Positions 61,638 to 64,000 of a DNA stretch of 64,000 nt are shown here, in pieces. How positions within the stretch are numbered: position 1 is the first letter of the stretch; every line of letters begins with the position of its first letter. Location of the stretch: NCBI RefSeq assembly GCF_024213555.1, contig NZ_JANAVO010000002.1, positions 542,269-606,268 on the forward strand, in the 5' to 3' direction. Under the pieces are notes generated by a model. That model was not told the DNA's origin and ran no database searches. It saw only the letters and a list, made by a program, of their open reading frames with translations. The position numbers were made by a program, and so were the translations under genes. Origin of the DNA: Allokutzneria sp. A3M-2-11 16 (GTDB lineage: Bacteria; Actinomycetota; Actinomycetes; Mycobacteriales; Pseudonocardiaceae).

Positions 61638-62147
61638 ATGGGCCCGCTGAGCACAGAGCGCCTCGACCTGGTTCCGCTCCGCGTAGAGCATGCGGAGGAG
61701 ATGGCGGAGGTCTTGTCGGACCCGACGCTGCACGAGTTCATCGGCGGTGAGCCCGCCACGGTCGAGCAGCTGCGCCGACGCTACGAGAAGCAGGCCGCGG
61801 GTTCACCCGATCCGGCCGTGACCTGGGTGAACCTGGTCATCAGATTGCGCGCGGAGAACTGCCTCGCGGGTTACGTGCAAGCCACTGTCGCCCATCGCAG
61901 CGCGGAAATCGCGTGGGTCGTCGGCACGCCGTGGCAGGGCCGTGGAATCGCGTCCGAGTCAGCGCGCGCGTTGACGGACTGGCTGCGCTCAACCGGTGTC
62001 AACGAGATCGTGGCGCACGTGCACCCTGAGCACGCCGCGTCCGGCGCGGTCGCCGCGGCGGCTGGTCTCACGCAAACCGACACGGTCGTTGACGGTGAGT
62101 TGCGTTGGCTGTGGCGGACAACCGCTCAGGTCACGAACGCGTCATAG
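61638..62147 (+). CDS. GNAT-family N-acetyltransferase (RimJ/RimL-like)
   Basis: 169 residues from ATG 61638 (MGPLSTERLDLVPLRVEHAEEM). STERLDLVPL is the standard opening of RimJ/RimL-like acetyltransferases; AEIAWVVGTPWQGRGIASESARALTDWL is the acetyl-CoA binding motif (QGRGIA), and HPEHAASGAVAAAAGLT is the terminal helix. No substrate can be named. It lies directly downstream of the TnpB element and 5 bp upstream of the methyltransferase gene. Confidence 0.88.
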   Translation: MGPLSTERLDLVPLRVEHAEEMAEVLSDPTLHEFIGGEPATVEQLRRRYEKQAAGSPDPAVTWVNLVIRLRAENCLAGYVQATVAHRSAEIAWVVGTPWQGRGIASESARALTDWLRSTGVNEIVAHVHPEHAASGAVAAAAGLTQTDTVVDGELRWLWRTTAQVTNAS

Positions 62148-62152
62148 ATGCG

Positions 62153-62737
62153 ATGCCTTTCAATCACAACGACTTCTATCACCGACGACTCCTACGACAC
62201 GTACCGTCACACTGCGCCGACGCGCTTGATGTCGGTTGCGGTAGCGGCACATTCGCTCGGCGTCTGGCCCGCCGTGCGGGTTGGGTGGACGCGATCGACA
62301 CGTCGGCCGAGATGGTCGACGCGGCGCGCACGAGGTCGATGGGCGCGGCGAACATCGAGTTCCGCACCGGTGACCTCATGGACGTCGAGCCGGCGCGCTA
62401 CGACTTCGTCTCGTGCATCGCGACCGTGCACCACCTGCCGTCCTTTCCTGCCGCACTTGAACGCTTGCGGGACTCGTTGCGACCGGGCGGCGTATTGGCG
62501 GTACTGGGCCTGTATCGCGAGCGGACCGCTTCGGACCACGCGATCACCTTGGCGGCCGCACCCGTCAACCTGTTGCTCAACGCGTTGTCACGGAAGGACG
62601 TCGAAGTCTCTCCGCCGGTCAGCGATGCCACGCTGACCTACGCGGAGATCCGTGCCGACGCCGACCGCGTGCTGCCGGGACACCGCGTGCGACGCCATCT
62701 GTTCTGGCGCTACTCACTGCTCTACCGCAAGCCATAG
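62153..62737 (+). CDS. Class I SAM-dependent methyltransferase
   Basis: 194 residues from ATG 62153 (MPFNHNDFYHRRLLRHVPSHC). Motif I ALDVGCGSGTFARRLARRAG, acidic motif II AIDTSAEM, motif III FRTGDLMDVEPARYDFVSCIATVHHL and PALERLRDSLRPGGVLAVLGLYRE are the standard Methyltransf_11 blocks. Substrate unknown; nearest wording is like small-molecule or ubiquinone-type enzymes. Starts 5 bp after the GNAT stop, so the pair is likely cotranscribed. Confidence 0.9.
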   Translation: MPFNHNDFYHRRLLRHVPSHCADALDVGCGSGTFARRLARRAGWVDAIDTSAEMVDAARTRSMGAANIEFRTGDLMDVEPARYDFVSCIATVHHLPSFPAALERLRDSLRPGGVLAVLGLYRERTASDHAITLAAAPVNLLLNALSRKDVEVSPPVSDATLTYAEIRADADRVLPGHRVRRHLFWRYSLLYRKP

Positions 62738-62771
62738 CGCGAGTGTCAGACCCCTGGTTCAGGATGGGTGC

Positions 62772-64000
<1,229 letters not shown>

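Overview
The window is high-GC (about 70%) actinobacterial chromosome, most likely from a member of the Pseudonocardiaceae (the Saccharothrix / Actinosynnema / Allokutzneria / Amycolatopsis type of genome). The reasons are the lexA-LysM-nrdR-nrdJ, hflX-dapF-miaA, miaB, gluABCD and recA-recX blocks in the order known from mycobacteria and streptomycetes, SOS boxes of the TCGAAC-N4-GTTYGA type, and a small type VII secretion (ESX) gene cluster of the Pseudonocardiaceae kind. No rRNA, tRNA or CRISPR array was seen.

Layout. 1-8.9 kb is accessory: a truncated FMN flavoprotein gene divergent from a CGNR zinc-finger regulator, several membrane or secreted proteins, an ADP-ribosylglycohydrolase-TetR pair divergent from a CPBP protease, a MarR-hydrolase divergon, and a three-gene cassette (Xre/ImmA-type metallopeptidase, minimal PIN-like protein, small HicB-like protein) that resembles a toxin-antitoxin or stress module. 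8.9-14.3 kb is the DNA metabolism core: class II ribonucleotide reductase nrdJ with its repressor nrdR (tandem NrdR boxes), and an SOS divergon of a LysM division-arrest protein and lexA. 14.4-18.7 kb holds a KamA-type radical SAM enzyme and a four-gene ESX-associated operon. 18.7-25.3 kb is hflX-dapF-miaA-dioxygenase-like-DUF349. 25.3-33.9 kb is an insertion relative to the mycobacterial order: esterase, membrane-anchored proteins, a GH95-like glycosidase, a broken GH27 alpha-galactosidase and an Xre regulator.

33.9-43.8 kb resumes the core: a small membrane protein and miaB, a TAXI lipoprotein, then a GluR-GluK-like two-component system divergent from the gluABCD glutamate transporter with an extra binding lipoprotein. 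44-47.5 kb is an Sdh1-type succinate dehydrogenase, 48-50.6 kb an Entner-Doudoroff edd-eda operon, 50.6-53.2 kb a HAD phosphatase, an oxidoreductase remnant and a MarR-PDZ / ABM-truncated-haemoglobin operon. 53.3-55.4 kb is recX-recA-DUF3046. 55.5-64 kb has an MFS exporter with an acyl-CoA dehydrogenase, a membrane-anchored Hsp70 chimera, an IS605-type TnpB element, a GNAT, a methyltransferase and the start of helicase lhr.

The most unusual structural signal is a family of three related 113-125 bp palindromic elements (at 922, 37038 and 43855), all lying between convergent genes and bounded by the inverted termini GGTCTTCAAGTACC / GGTACTTGAAGACC. A different perfect 21-bp inverted repeat sits at a fourth convergent junction (53193-53255).
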